Source of the DNA: Pseudolabrys sp.
GTDB lineage: Bacteria > Pseudomonadota > Alphaproteobacteria > Rhizobiales > Xanthobacteraceae
Direction of reading: 5' to 3'
Assembly: GCA_030684935.1 (NCBI GenBank)
Contig: JAUXXH010000023.1
Span: 62,001 to 126,000, forward strand
Length of the DNA stretch: 64,000 nucleotides
The notes under the pieces were generated by a model, which made no database searches, was not told the DNA's origin, and saw nothing but the letters and a program-made list of their open reading frames with translations. A program made the translations under genes and the position numbers. Positions 29,417 through 38,917 of the stretch are shown here, piece after piece. The first letter of the stretch is position 1, and each line of letters begins with the position of its first letter.

Positions 29417-30640
29417 ATGCGGAAAGCGGCGTTGACACTGGTGGTGGGCCTGCTCGGCGCAGCGATTGCGGGACCGGCATTGGCGGTCACCTGCGAGACC
29501 ACCGTCAGCTTCGCGCGCTGGCTCGAGGACTTCAAGAAGGAAGCCGCCGCCAAGGGCATCTCGCCGCGGGTGATCGCGCAGGCCGCGCCCTACATGAAAT
29601 TCGAACAGCGCATCATCGACAGGGATCGCGCTCAGGGCATCTTCAACCTGACGTTCCTGAAATTCTCCGACCGCCTGCTGGCCGGTGCCCGGATGCAGAA
29701 CGGCCTGAACCAGATGAAGACCCACGCGGCGCTGTTTGCCAAGGTGGAAAAGGAATACGGCGTGCCGGCGCCGGTGCTCACCGCCTTCTGGGGTCTGGAA
29801 AGCGATTTCGGCCGCATCACCGGCAACAGCAATGTGTTCGGCGCTATCTCGACGCTGGCCTATGATTGCCGCCGCGGCGAGTTCTTTCGCGGGCAACTGC
29901 TCGACGCGCTCCGGATCGTCGACGGCGGCGACCTTACCGTCGAGGAAATGAAGGGCGGCGACTGGGCCGGCGAACTTGGCGCCATGCAATTCACCGCCTC
30001 GGACTATTTCCGCAGCGCGGTCGATTACGACGGCGACGGCAGGCGCGATTTGATCAAGAGCACGCCCGACACGCTGGCTTCGGCCGGCAATTTCCTGCGC
30101 GGTCACGGCTGGAAGCGCGGCCAGCCGTGGCTGCAGGAGGTCAAGGTGCCGCGCGAACTGCCGTGGGACCAGGCCGACCTGACGATCCTGCTGCCGCGAT
30201 CGCAATGGGTCGCCTGGGGCGTGCGCGCGGCGCATGGCAAGCTGCCGGCGGACGGCACCAAGGCATCCCTGCTGCTGCCGATGGGCCGCAAGGGCCCGGC
30301 GTTTCTGGCCTACGAGAATTTCCAGGCGCTGCTCGGCTGGAACAACTCGATGGTCTACGTCACCACCATCGCCTATTTCGCCACCCGGCTCGCCGGCGCA
30401 CCGCCGGTCGGCCGCGGCGATCCGTCGGTCGAAGCGTTGCAGCCCAAGCAGGTGATGGAATTGCAGCGTCTGTTGATCAAGGACGGTCACGACATCGGCG
30501 ATGTCGACGGCAAGATCGGCGCCAAGACCCGCGGCGCCATCAAGCTGGCACAGATGAAGGTCAAACTGCCGGCCGATTCATTTCCGACCGTCGAGCTGAT
30601 CGAGCGCATGGGCGGCAACCCCGGCACCAGCAAGCCGTAG
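29417..30640 (+). CDS. Lytic murein transglycosylase, MltB family
   Basis: A 407-residue exported enzyme that cuts peptidoglycan between MurNAc and GlcNAc, giving anhydro ends. A signal peptide covers about residues 1-23 (ending ALA). The catalytic domain has the Glu in FWGLESDFGRITGN near residue 118 and MQFTASDYF near 190. A C-terminal peptidoglycan-binding domain (about 340-395; LLIKDGHDIGDVDGKIGAKT) follows. The protein begins after a 168-base gap from the divergent LhgO-like gene, and an intrinsic terminator follows the stop. Confidence 0.92.
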   Translation: MRKAALTLVVGLLGAAIAGPALAVTCETTVSFARWLEDFKKEAAAKGISPRVIAQAAPYMKFEQRIIDRDRAQGIFNLTFLKFSDRLLAGARMQNGLNQMKTHAALFAKVEKEYGVPAPVLTAFWGLESDFGRITGNSNVFGAISTLAYDCRRGEFFRGQLLDALRIVDGGDLTVEEMKGGDWAGELGAMQFTASDYFRSAVDYDGDGRRDLIKSTPDTLASAGNFLRGHGWKRGQPWLQEVKVPRELPWDQADLTILLPRSQWVAWGVRAAHGKLPADGTKASLLLPMGRKGPAFLAYENFQALLGWNNSMVYVTTIAYFATRLAGAPPVGRGDPSVEALQPKQVMELQRLLIKDGHDIGDVDGKIGAKTRGAIKLAQMKVKLPADSFPTVELIERMGGNPGTSKP

Positions 30641-30652
30641 TTTCCAGACAAG

Positions 30653-30690
30653 CAAAAAGGGCGGCCCATCGGCCGCCCTTTTTTTTATTT
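30653..30690 (+). terminator. Rho-independent terminator of the lytic transglycosylase gene
   Basis: A strong stem, AAGGGCGGCC and GGCCGCCCTT, with loop CATC and a run of eight T residues. The A run on the left makes it usable in both directions, so it may also stop pckA transcripts. Confidence 0.85.
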
Positions 30691-30704
30691 CAATACGCCG
30701 GAGC

Positions 30705-32324
30705 CTACTCCGCCGCGATGCGCACTTCCGGCGCCGCCGCCTTGATGTCGGCCGTAACGTGCTTCTCGAACTTGGTGAAGTTCTTCTGGAACATGGCGAC
30801 CAGGTCGCGCGCGGTCTTGTCGAACTCGGCCTTGTTCTGCCAGGTCTTGAGCGGCGTCAGCAAATGCGGCTCGACGCCCGGCACCGAGGTCGGCACCGCA
30901 AAGCCGAAATACGGGTCGGTGCGGAATTCGGCGCTCTTCAGCGAACCGTTCAGCGCCGCGGTCAGCAGCGTGCGGGTCGCCTTGATCGGCATGCGGCGGC
31001 CGACGCCGTATTTGCCGCCGGTCCAGCCCGAGTTGACCAGCCAGACGTCGACGTCGTGTTTGTTGATGTAGTCCTTCAGCAGGTCGGCATAGACCGACGG
31101 ATGCCGCGGCAGGAACGGCGCCCCGAAGCAGGTGGAGAATTCCGGCTCGACGCCGACCAGACCCTTTTCGGTGCCGGCGACCTTGGCGGTATAGCCGGAC
31201 AGGAAGTGGTACATCGCCTGGGTCGGCGTCAGCTTGGCGATCGGTGGCATCACGCCGTAGGCGTCGGCGGTCAGGAAGATGATGTTCTTCGGATGACCGG
31301 CGCGGCCGGTCTCCGAGGCGTTCGGGATGAAGTCGAGCGGATAGGCCGAACGCGTGTTCTCGGTCTTGGACTCGTCGGTATAGTCCGGCTTGCGGGTATC
31401 CGGATCGAAGCCGACGTTTTCCAGCACCGCGCCGAAGCGGTTGGTGGCGTCCCAGATTTCCGGCTCGGCGTCGCGGGACAGATTGATGGTCTTGGCGTAG
31501 CAGCCGCCTTCGAAATTGAAGATGCCGTCGGGGCCCCAGCCGTGCTCGTCGTCGCCGATCAGGATGCGGTCGGGATCGGAGGACAGCGTGGTCTTGCCGG
31601 TGCCGGACAGGCCGAAGAACAGCGCGCTCTCGCCGTCATGGCTGACATTGGCCGAACAGTGCATCGGCACCACGTTCTGCGCCGGGAGGTAGAAGTTGAG
31701 CGTGGTGAACACCGACTTCTTCATTTCGCCGGCGTAAGAACTGCCGCAGATCAGCACGATCTTGCGGGTGAAATCGATCGCCACCATGGTGTCGGAGCCT
31801 TCGCGGCCGCCATGACGCTTGGCGTCCGGCTTGAAGGTCGGCAGATCGACGATGGTCAGTTCGGGAACGAAGGCAGCGAGTTCGGTGCGCTCGGGGCGGA
31901 TCAGCAACTGGCGGATGAACAGCGAGTGCCAGGCGAGTTGGGTGAACACACGCACCTTGATGCGGTAGCTCGGATCGGCGCCGCCATAGAGGTCCTGCGC
32001 GAACAGCTTCTGGCCCTTCACGTGCTCCTGGAAGTCGGCGAGCAGCGTGTCGAAGTTCTCCTTCGACATCTTGCGGTTGCCATCCCACCACAGCGAATTC
32101 TCGGTCAGCGCGTCGACGACGGTGTGCTTGTCCTTGGGCGAACGGCCGGTGTGGTGGCCGGTTTCGGCGCAGAGCGCGCCGCTCGAAACGATGCTGGCTT
32201 CGCCCGCCGCAATGGCATGTTCATAGAGCGGTGCCTCGGTCAGATTCCAGTGGACCTCCTTGAGATCCTTGAATCCGAACTTGTCGGCGCCATAGGCGCC
32301 ATTCCGCACACCGGTTTCCTGCAC
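30705..32324 (-). CDS. pckA: Phosphoenolpyruvate carboxykinase (ATP)
   Basis: A 539-residue enzyme that makes PEP from oxaloacetate and ATP, the first step of gluconeogenesis. The kinase P-loop [14 protein letters not shown] is near residue 235, the PEPCK motif FFGLSGTG precedes it, and [12 protein letters not shown] and [10 protein letters not shown] are further family blocks. The start is GTG at 32324 with GGAGGGA upstream. The gene is transcribed away from the chvI/chvG/PTS block, which is the usual rhizobial arrangement and links sugar metabolism to envelope signalling. Confidence 0.96.
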   Translation of the reverse strand: MQETGVRNGAYGADKFGFKDLKEVHWNLTEAPLYEHAIAAGEASIVSSGALCAETGHHTGRSPKDKHTVVDALTENSLWWDGNRKMSKENFDTLLADFQEHVKGQKLFAQDLYGGADPSYRIKVRVFTQLAWHSLFIRQLLIRPERTELAAFVPELTIVDLPTFKPDAKRHGGREGSDTMVAIDFTRKIVLICGSSYAGEMKKSVFTTLNFYLPAQNVVPMHCSANVSHDGESALFFGLSGTGKTTLSSDPDRILIGDDEHGWGPDGIFNFEGGCYAKTINLSRDAEPEIWDATNRFGAVLENVGFDPDTRKPDYTDESKTENTRSAYPLDFIPNASETGRAGHPKNIIFLTADAYGVMPPIAKLTPTQAMYHFLSGYTAKVAGTEKGLVGVEPEFSTCFGAPFLPRHPSVYADLLKDYINKHDVDVWLVNSGWTGGKYGVGRRMPIKATRTLLTAALNGSLKSAEFRTDPYFGFAVPTSVPGVEPHLLTPLKTWQNKAEFDKTARDLVAMFQKNFTKFEKHVTADIKAAAPEVRIAAE

Positions 32325-32540
32325 GCCGTTCCCTCCAACTTATATTCCGAGCGATTCCTCAATGGGACGAGGCCCTTGGCGGCTACAGACTTTAGTATAG
32401 CCCCTCACCCAAACGCGCGCGACCATAGTCACGAAACGGTATTAATGCCAAGGCCAAATGCCATGCATCGCCGGAACCCGGCATTGCGCTGCATCAATGC
32501 CGGAAAGGATTGGCACCGCGCTAACGCACGCGCGGCGCCT

Positions 32541-33602
32541 CTAGTTGCCCGCCGGCTGGGCGGCCAAATGACCCAGCGGGGACCGCAGTTCGCACACCAC
32601 GCCGGCCGGGCGATAGTCGATCGTGACCTCGCCGTTGAAGTCGCTTGCCAGCACGCCTTTGATCAGGCGCGACCCGAAGCCCCGGCGTCCAGGCGCGCTG
32701 GAAACCGGCGGGCCACCGGTCTCAGACCAGGTGAACACGAGAGTGTCGACGGCGCCTGCCGCGGCGATCGCCCAGACGACGTCAACCGATCCCTTGTCGT
32801 TGGAAAGGGCGCCGTACTTTGTGGCGTTGGTGGCCAGTTCATGAATGGCGAGCGACAGCGCCAAAGCCGGTTTCGGTGGCAACAGGACTTCCGGCCCAGA
32901 CATACGAATGCGGCTGGCGTCGGACCGATGCGGCGCCAGCGCGCCGTCGACGACGTCGCGCATCGGCGCGCTGATCCAGCTCGACTGGGTGAGCGCATCA
33001 TGCGCATGAGCGAACGCGACCAGCCGCGACGTAAAGGCCATACGCGCGGCGGCGATGTCATCGCCGCGGATGGTTTGCTCGGCGATCGCGCTGACCATCG
33101 CCAGGCTGTTCTTGATGCGGTGGCTCAATTCGTCGGTCAGCAACTTCTGCCGCTCGGCCGCCTCGCGCAGTTCATTGGTCGCCCGCCATTCTTCGGTAAT
33201 ATCGCGGGACAGCGACAGAAGATAAGACGGCTGACCGTCTTCGCCGAAAATCGGCGCCACCTGCACGTCCCAGTAGCGCGGCGTGCCCTTCGCGGTGTTG
33301 GCGGCGCCCTGGAAACGCGCCGTCTTGCCTTGCCGCGCGAGGTCGACGGCGTTGATGGCGTCTGCGTTACCGGCGCCGGCCCAGAAGCTCGGCCACGGGC
33401 ACCCCTTCAGCGGGGTGAAGTCATCGACTTCCATCACGCGCTTGCCGCCTTCGCTCATGAACTGAAGACGCCCGTCGAGGTCGAGGATCTTGATGCAATC
33501 GCCGCAGCCGCTCAGGATCGCGCGCAGAACATCGTCGTTACCCTCAATTCCAGGGCCGGCCGCACGCAGTTCCAAGGCTAAAGCGGCTGAAGCCGGAAGC
33601 AT
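32541..33602 (-). CDS. PAS domain-containing HWE-family histidine kinase
   Basis: About 353 residues. An N-terminal PAS domain (IKILDLDGRLQFMSEGG near 40) with a PAC-like end (YLLSLSRDITEEWRA) is followed by the dimerisation segment DELSHRIKNSLAMV, in which the His is the phosphoacceptor, then the N box HELATNATKYGALS and the WSETGG segment. It is the second soluble HWE kinase in the window. It sits between pckA and hugZ and has no partner regulator nearby. The ATG at 33602 is assumed; no strong ribosome site decides between it and alternatives upstream. Confidence 0.83.
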   Translation of the reverse strand: MLPASAALALELRAAGPGIEGNDDVLRAILSGCGDCIKILDLDGRLQFMSEGGKRVMEVDDFTPLKGCPWPSFWAGAGNADAINAVDLARQGKTARFQGAANTAKGTPRYWDVQVAPIFGEDGQPSYLLSLSRDITEEWRATNELREAAERQKLLTDELSHRIKNSLAMVSAIAEQTIRGDDIAAARMAFTSRLVAFAHAHDALTQSSWISAPMRDVVDGALAPHRSDASRIRMSGPEVLLPPKPALALSLAIHELATNATKYGALSNDKGSVDVVWAIAAAGAVDTLVFTWSETGGPPVSSAPGRRGFGSRLIKGVLASDFNGEVTIDYRPAGVVCELRSPLGHLAAQPAGN

Positions 33603-33689
33603 GATTCTACCGTTGAGAATGGAGGAGCGGTATCGGAATAGTGACAACAATTAGCCTATGGGAAAGTTGCATCTTTAGACACCCACGAA

Positions 33690-34418
33690 TTATTCGGCTT
33701 TGGCGCGCGCCTGCTCAACCAGTTGCTTCAGAACGGCGCGCAACGGGCCCGGACCGGTGACGCGCTGCGGAAAAAACAGCCGCAAGGCGGTGCGGCCCTG
33801 CTGCAACTCGATGCCGTCGGGATAGATACCGACACAGCGCCAGTCGCCTTCCGGCGCGCCGAGCAGCCGGGTGGCGTAAAGCCGGCAGGCGTCGGCGTGG
33901 TCGGCGTTCATGTGGGCGATGGCGCCCTCTTCGGCCGCGAGCAACTCTGCCGCGTCGCTCACATCCGTTAACACATCCGCCGGCGCCAGATCGACGATGC
34001 GGCCAAAACCGGCGACCAGATGCGCACGGGCGAGTTCAATCCGGTAGAACGCGAAATCCTTGAAGCCGGCGAACATCTCCGCCTCCGGGTGGCGCCGCAG
34101 ATAGGCGCGTGCGGCCGCGGCATCGCTGGTCGCCGCACAGGTTCCCGACAACATCACCCGCGCACCCTCCAGCGGATCGCCCGCTTTGCGCTCGTCCAGC
34201 ATCAGCGACACGCGGGGGTCCGCGAGCAGATTTCGGGTGTGGACGGCTAGCGTCGACAGCAACAGCAGCGGCGCGCCATCGGCGGCGGTCGCGACATTGA
34301 CCAGCGAGCAGTACGGATCGCCGGCCCCCGGCACCAGCGTCGCCAGCGCTCCGGAGCGGGCCTCGCGCAGCAGTTTCCGGGCGGCCAGCCGGGAATCGAA
34401 GGTCTGATCGGCGGTCAT
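33690..34418 (-). CDS. HugZ family heme-utilisation-like protein
   Basis: A 242-residue protein with a pyridoxamine 5'-phosphate oxidase-like split-barrel domain (about 10-150; GALATLVPGAGDPYCSLVNV) and a C-terminal DUF2470 domain (about 165-240; IAHMNADHADACRLYA). This two-part form matches HugZ/HutZ-type proteins, some of which bind heme or degrade it. The second domain has a His-rich NADHADA segment. Heme use is not shown by the context, so the role is inferred from family. Confidence 0.85.
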   Translation of the reverse strand: MTADQTFDSRLAARKLLREARSGALATLVPGAGDPYCSLVNVATAADGAPLLLLSTLAVHTRNLLADPRVSLMLDERKAGDPLEGARVMLSGTCAATSDAAAARAYLRRHPEAEMFAGFKDFAFYRIELARAHLVAGFGRIVDLAPADVLTDVSDAAELLAAEEGAIAHMNADHADACRLYATRLLGAPEGDWRCVGIYPDGIELQQGRTALRLFFPQRVTGPGPLRAVLKQLVEQARAKAE

Positions 34419-34597
34419 CGGCCCTCTTGGCGTGTTAACCTTTGGTAATGCAGGGCTTTTTTCCCCTTCTATTCCGATCCGAGGCTTGAAACGCGCTCAG
34501 AATCACATAGTTGTTGTAAAGAGGCCACATTTCAGACCCGGTTTTTACGCTCCATCGAAGCGGGACGTGACGCCTAGACGCCAGCCAAGGGGCTCCA

Positions 34598-35296
34598 ATG
34601 CCAACAATCGCTCTCGTCGACGACGACCGCAACATTCTCACGTCCGTGTCGATGGCCCTCGAATCCGAAGGCTACCGGATCATGACCTATACCGACGGCG
34701 CCTCGGCGCTCGACGGTTTCAAGACCTCGCCGCCGGATCTCGCCATCCTCGATATCAAGATGCCGCGCATGGACGGCATGGAGACGCTGCGGCGGCTGCG
34801 CCAGAAGACCGACATTCCGGTGATCTTCCTCACCTCCAAGGACGAGGAAATCGACGAACTGTTCGGCCTGAAGATGGGCGCCGACGATTTCATCCGCAAA
34901 CCGTTTTCGCAGCGCCTGCTGGTCGAGCGCGTCAAGGCGGTGCTGCGCCGCGTCAGCCCGAAAGACGTGACCGCGACCAAGGAAGTCGATTCCGCCAAGG
35001 TGCTCGAGCGCGGCCTGCTGCGCATGGACCCGGAGCGTCACACCTGCACCTGGAAGAACGAGCAGGTCACCCTCACCGTCACCGAATTCCTCATCCTGCA
35101 GGCGCTGGCGACGCGCCCCGGCGTTGTGAAAAGCCGCAACGCGCTGATGGACGCCGCCTATGACGACCAGGTCTTCGTCGACGACCGCACCATCGACAGC
35201 CACATCAAGCGGCTGCGCAAGAAGTTCAAGGTGGTCGACGACGACTTCGAAATGATCGAGACGCTGTACGGCGTCGGCTATCGCTTTAAGGAATAG
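34598..35296 (+). CDS. chvI: Two-component response regulator ChvI
   Basis: A 232-residue OmpR-type regulator. The receiver domain (1-125) has the acidic pair in ALVDDDRNI, the phospho-acceptor in [13 protein letters not shown] and the conserved Lys in [11 protein letters not shown] winged-helix DNA-binding domain (about 140-232) ends with YGVGYRFKE. The partner kinase chvG follows 90 bases later. In rhizobia, ChvG/ChvI with the repressor ExoR answers acid and envelope stress and controls succinoglycan and motility genes. Assignment is by sequence and by the conserved gene order. Confidence 0.95.
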   Translation: MPTIALVDDDRNILTSVSMALESEGYRIMTYTDGASALDGFKTSPPDLAILDIKMPRMDGMETLRRLRQKTDIPVIFLTSKDEEIDELFGLKMGADDFIRKPFSQRLLVERVKAVLRRVSPKDVTATKEVDSAKVLERGLLRMDPERHTCTWKNEQVTLTVTEFLILQALATRPGVVKSRNALMDAAYDDQVFVDDRTIDSHIKRLRKKFKVVDDDFEMIETLYGVGYRFKE

Positions 35297-35386
35297 CCGC
35301 GCTTTGCACGGGAATGATCGGGCCCGGGTGACTCACCTCGGGACCCGGCTTGCGGTAGAGTCGATCAACCGATCAACCCGGCGGGA

Positions 35387-37186
35387 TTGAACGACGTGCT
35401 CGATCGAACCCAGGAAAACCTGGCGCAGAAAGCCGAAGCTGAGCGTCCCAGCGCGGACGCTGCGCCGCCACGCGCCGGTGCGCTCCGGCGCGTCGTGCGG
35501 TCGGTCTGGCACTTCTTCGTCACCCAGAGTTTTTCCAGCCTCACCCGCCGCATCGTTTTTCTCAATCTGACCGGCCTCGTGGCGCTGGTGGTCGGCGTTT
35601 TGTACCTGTCGCAGTTCCGCGCCGGCCTGATCGACGCGCGGGTGCAGAGCCTGCTGGTGCAGAGCGAGATCATCGCCGGCGCCATCGCCGCCTCCGCCAC
35701 GGTCGAAACCGACTCCATCACCATCGATCCCGAGCGACTGCTGGAATTGCAGGCCGGCGAGACCTTCGGCCCGTCCGACGAATACAGCTCCGGCATCGAA
35801 TTCCCCATCAATCCCGAGCGGGTGGCGCCGGTGCTGCGCCGGCTGGTCTCGCCGACCAAGACCCGCGCGCGCATCTACGACCGCGATGGCGTGCTGCTCC
35901 TCGACAGCCGCAATCTGTACGGCCGCGGCGACGTGCTGCGCTTCGACCTGCCGCCGCCGACGGCGGAGCAGCCGGGACTTCTCGAGCGCGTCTATACCGG
36001 CGTTCGCCGCTGGTTCGGCCGCGGCGATCTTCCGCTCTACAAGGAACTGGGCCCCGAAAACGGCAAGGGCTATCCGGAGGTCACGCGGGCGCTCAACGGC
36101 CTCAATGCCAGCATGGTGAGCGTCAATGACCGCGGCGAGGTGATCGTCTCCGTGGCGGTGCCGGTGCAGCGTTTCCGCGCCGTGCGCGGCGCCCTGATGC
36201 TGTCGACGCAAGGCGCCGACATCGACGACATGGTCGAGGCCGAGCGGCTGGCCATCGTCAAGGTGTTCCTGGTCGCGGCCGCGGTGATGGTGATCCTGTC
36301 GATGCTGCTGGCCGGCACCATCGCCGGTCCGGTGCGGCGGCTGGCCGAAGGCGCCGAGCGGGTACGGCGCCGCATTCGCACCCGCGTCGAAATTCCGGAC
36401 TTCACCCGCCGCCGCGACGAGATCGGCCATCTCTCCGGCGCGCTGCGCGAGATGACCAGCGCGCTCTACACCCGCATCGAGGCAATCGAGAGCTTCGCCG
36501 CCGACGTCGCGCATGAGCTGCGCAATCCACTCACCTCGTTGCGCTCCGCCGTCGAGACCTTGCCGATGGCCAAGACCGACGCCAACCGCAAGCGGCTGCT
36601 TGATGTCATCGAACACGACGTCAAGCGGCTCGACCGGCTGATCTCCGACATTTCCGACGCCAGCCGGCTCGATGCCGAATTGCAGCGCCAGGAAATGGCG
36701 CCGGTCGATCTCGCCCGGCTGCTCGAAGCCTTGGTCAAGGCGGCCAATGAAGTGCGCCGCGACGACGTCATGGTCACGCTCACCTTCGAGGGCGGTCCTG
36801 CGAAGAATTTCCAGGTGCCCGGCCACGACTCGCGGCTCGGCCAGGTGGTCAGCAATCTCGTCGACAATGCGCGCTCGTTCTCGCCGCCCGGCGGCACGGT
36901 GCGGATCACGGCGCGCAAGCTGAAGAACGAAGTCGAGATCGCGGTCGACGATGACGGCCCCGGCATCCAGCCCGATGCGCTGGAGAAGATTTTCGAGCGC
37001 TTCTACACCGACCGGCCGCACCAGGGCTTCGGCCAGAACTCCGGTCTCGGCCTGTCGATCACCAAGCAGATCGTCGAAGCGCATGGCGGCCGCGTCTCGG
37101 TCGAGAACCGCACCGCTCCGGGCGCTCCCGGCGAGCCGCCGCAGGTCATCGGCGCGCGCTTTGTCGTGCGCCTGCCGGCGGTGTAG
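35387..37186 (+). CDS. chvG: Sensor histidine kinase ChvG
   Basis: About 599 residues. A basic cytoplasmic N-terminus, a first membrane segment (about 58-77), a periplasmic sensor region (about 80-285), a second membrane segment (about 288-308) and a HAMP domain follow in order. The kinase core has ADVAHELRNPLTSLRSAVET with the phospho-His, NLVDNARSFSPPG (N box) and GLGLSITKQIVEAHGG (G2 box). The start is TTG at 35387; a GTG nine bases later is an alternative. It forms a unit with chvI and is followed by hprK, as in most Hyphomicrobiales. Confidence 0.94.
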   Translation: MNDVLDRTQENLAQKAEAERPSADAAPPRAGALRRVVRSVWHFFVTQSFSSLTRRIVFLNLTGLVALVVGVLYLSQFRAGLIDARVQSLLVQSEIIAGAIAASATVETDSITIDPERLLELQAGETFGPSDEYSSGIEFPINPERVAPVLRRLVSPTKTRARIYDRDGVLLLDSRNLYGRGDVLRFDLPPPTAEQPGLLERVYTGVRRWFGRGDLPLYKELGPENGKGYPEVTRALNGLNASMVSVNDRGEVIVSVAVPVQRFRAVRGALMLSTQGADIDDMVEAERLAIVKVFLVAAAVMVILSMLLAGTIAGPVRRLAEGAERVRRRIRTRVEIPDFTRRRDEIGHLSGALREMTSALYTRIEAIESFAADVAHELRNPLTSLRSAVETLPMAKTDANRKRLLDVIEHDVKRLDRLISDISDASRLDAELQRQEMAPVDLARLLEALVKAANEVRRDDVMVTLTFEGGPAKNFQVPGHDSRLGQVVSNLVDNARSFSPPGGTVRITARKLKNEVEIAVDDDGPGIQPDALEKIFERFYTDRPHQGFGQNSGLGLSITKQIVEAHGGRVSVENRTAPGAPGEPPQVIGARFVVRLPAV

Positions 37187-37253
37187 TAGGCACCATGCGA
37201 CTCCGGGCGCGCTTCCTTCTTCTTGCCTTCTTGTCAGAAAACGCGGCGCGGCT

Positions 37254-37712
37254 GTGACCAACGACCCAGTACCCACCATCCACACCAGCGCCGTTTTGAT
37301 CGGCGCCAAGGCCGTGCTGATCCGCGGTCCTTCCGGCGCCGGCAAGTCGCTGCTCGCCTGGGATTTGATTGAAGCCGCGCGGCAAGGCGCGCTGCCGTTC
37401 GCTCGGCTGGTGGCCGACGATCGTGCGCATCTGGAAGTGGCGGGCGGCCATTTGCTGGTTCGGCCTGCGCCCGCGCTGGCCGGCCTGATCGAAGTGCGCG
37501 GCCTCGGCATCCGGCAACTCGCCTATGAGCCGGTCGCTGTTGTCGGCGTGGTCGTCGACCTGGCCGCGACCGATGCCGCCCGCTATCCCGGCAGCGAGGC
37601 CCGGAACGTGACGATCGACGGTGTCATTCTGCCGCGGCTTGCGGTCGCATCGGGATTGCAGGCATTGCCGCTAATGTTAGCTATCTTGAGGACGAAACCG
37701 GTCGGCGATTGA
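37254..37712 (+). CDS. hprK: HPr kinase/phosphorylase, short alphaproteobacterial form
   Basis: A 152-residue protein holding only the kinase C-terminal half of HprK. The P-loop is IRGPSGAGKSLLAWDL (residues 23-38) and ADDRAHLEV follows near 57. Firmicutes forms have about 310 residues with an extra N-terminal domain that is missing here. This is normal in alphaproteobacteria, where HprK modifies the serine of HPr in the nitrogen-type PTS. The start is GTG at 37254. The gene sits between chvG and the PTS EIIA gene. Confidence 0.88.
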   Translation: MTNDPVPTIHTSAVLIGAKAVLIRGPSGAGKSLLAWDLIEAARQGALPFARLVADDRAHLEVAGGHLLVRPAPALAGLIEVRGLGIRQLAYEPVAVVGVVVDLAATDAARYPGSEARNVTIDGVILPRLAVASGLQALPLMLAILRTKPVGD

Positions 37713-37950
37713 CCTCGGGTATCCAGTTGGGCTACCCCCGCGCCGCGATCCGGTTCGGAAACGTTAACCACAAGGGACCTAGGATCGTCCTCGCCGAAGC
37801 CGGACCTCCGAGCCCTCATTTTGGCCCTCCTTTCCGCAGTGCAACAGAACGCCTATATAGCGGTCAGGCCCTTGCAACGGGCATTCGAATGGGCCTGAAT
37901 ACCCGCCCTTTCGTGCGGTGCAGCGAAATCGCGCCCGCCTGGAGTCTGGA

Positions 37951-38352
37951 ATGATCGGCCTCGTACTCGTGACCCATGGACGCCTCGCCGTCGAGTTTCG
38001 CTCGGCGCTTGAGCATGTCGTTGGGCCGCAGCGTCAGATCGAAGCGATCACCATCGGCCCCGACGATGATGTCGAGCAGTGCCGCAGGAATATCGTCGAC
38101 GCCGTCAAACGCGTCGACAGCGGCGACGGCGTCGCCATCCTCACCGACATGTTCGGCGGCACGCCGTCCAACCTGGCCATTTCGGTGATGAGCCAGCCCA
38201 AGGTCGAGGTGCTGGCCGGCATCAATCTGCCGATGCTGATCAAGCTCGCCAAGGTGCGCGAAACCTGCCCGCTCGAGGCCGCGGTCGCCGCCGCCCAGGA
38301 AGCCGGCCGCAAGTATTGTACGATCGCCAGCCGGGTCCTCAGCGGCAAATGA
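37951..38352 (+). CDS. PTS EIIA component, mannose/fructose type
   Basis: A 133-residue EIIA domain protein (EIIA-Man/ManX-like) with the phospho-His in LVTHGRLAVEF near residue 9 and LTDMFGGTPSNLA near 63. No EIIB or EIIC gene is nearby, so it is regulatory and not a sugar transporter. In rhizobia this protein (EIIA-Ntr partner, often called manX) relays PTS phosphate state to nitrogen, potassium and envelope control. Its stop overlaps the HPr start as ATGA, so they are translationally coupled. Confidence 0.92.
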   Translation: MIGLVLVTHGRLAVEFRSALEHVVGPQRQIEAITIGPDDDVEQCRRNIVDAVKRVDSGDGVAILTDMFGGTPSNLAISVMSQPKVEVLAGINLPMLIKLAKVRETCPLEAAVAAAQEAGRKYCTIASRVLSGK

Positions 38353-38669
38353 CCGGGCCGGCGGGAGCGGACGGCAAAGGCAGCGACGAACATGCCGTCG
38401 CGGTACTGCGCGAAGTCGAAATCGTCAACAAGAAGGGGCTGCACGCCCGCGCTTCGGCGAAATTCGTGCAAACCGCCGAACAGTTCAACGCCGCCATCAC
38501 CGTCACCCGCGGCAACGAGACCGTCGGCGGCACCTCCATCATGGGGCTGATGATGCTGGCCGCCGGCACCGGCACCACCATCACCATCAAGGCCACCGGC
38601 AAACAGCACGTGCAGGCGGTGGAGGCGCTGGTGACCCTAGTCGCCGACCGGTTCGGCGAAGAGGAATAG
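38349..38669 (+). CDS. HPr family phosphocarrier protein
   Basis: A 106-residue HPr with an N-terminal extension of about 20 residues. The phospho-His is in VNKKGLHARASAKF near residue 31 and the regulatory Ser in GGTSIMGLMML near 62. Both sites are present, so HprK regulation is possible. It overlaps the EIIA stop by four bases. The repeat at 38680 follows 10 bases after the stop and ahcY lies 250 bases downstream. Confidence 0.93.
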   Translation: MTGPAGADGKGSDEHAVAVLREVEIVNKKGLHARASAKFVQTAEQFNAAITVTRGNETVGGTSIMGLMMLAAGTGTTITIKATGKQHVQAVEALVTLVADRFGEEE

Positions 38670-38679
38670 GCGTTACGCC

Positions 38680-38803
38680 TGCCCCGGACGCGGCGCAGTG
38701 CGGAGCGCTGCGCCGCAGATCCGGGGCCTTTCCAGATTTCGAGCATCGAACGGTCCCGGGTCAGCGGCGCATCACGAAACCGTGCTGCGCCGCGCCCGGG
38801 ACA
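38680..38803. repeat. Repeat family with TGCCCCGGACGCGG ends, copy 2
   Basis: Begins 11 bases after the HPr stop with TGCCCCGGACGCGG and ends with CGCGCCCGGGACA. It shares most blocks with copy 1 at 22071-22203 and has the same orientation relative to the gene before it. The outer arms pair with each other and an internal arm (GCGCAGTGCGGAGCGCTGCG) can fold. Confidence 0.75.
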
Positions 38804-38815
38804 CGTCGCCAGCAC

Positions 38816-38831
38816 ATAAAGAAATCTTTAT
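38816..38831. promoter_or_regulatory. Candidate operator upstream of ahcY (SahR-type inverted repeat)
   Basis: A perfect 7-bp inverted repeat with a 2-base gap, ATAAAGA-AA-TCTTTAT, 87 bases before the ahcY ATG. It is A+T-rich in a region of very high G+C. ArsR-family SahR proteins control ahcY and methionine-cycle genes in many Proteobacteria by binding A+T-rich inverted repeats. The match to SahR is inference because no sahR gene lies in the window. Confidence 0.45.
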
Positions 38832-38917
38832 ATATGCGTTGCGGGTCCTGCCCCGGGCTGGTATAGCCACGGGCAATCACCACCAATCCCTTTCCAATCT
38901 TGTTGAACAGGACTGCC

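Noticed and set aside
30759-33581. A 940-codon open frame on the plus strand
   Set aside because: It lies antisense to pckA and the second HWE kinase, both of which have clear family motifs. Its translation is rich in Arg, His and Val with no domain, as expected from a shadow frame in G+C-rich DNA.
35333-37510. A 725-codon open frame on the minus strand
   Set aside because: It is antisense to chvG and hprK and shows only low-complexity sequence.
38810-38917. A possible SAH or SAM riboswitch before ahcY
   Set aside because: I could not find the conserved stems and loops of either class. The only clear signal is the short A+T-rich inverted repeat, which fits a protein operator better.
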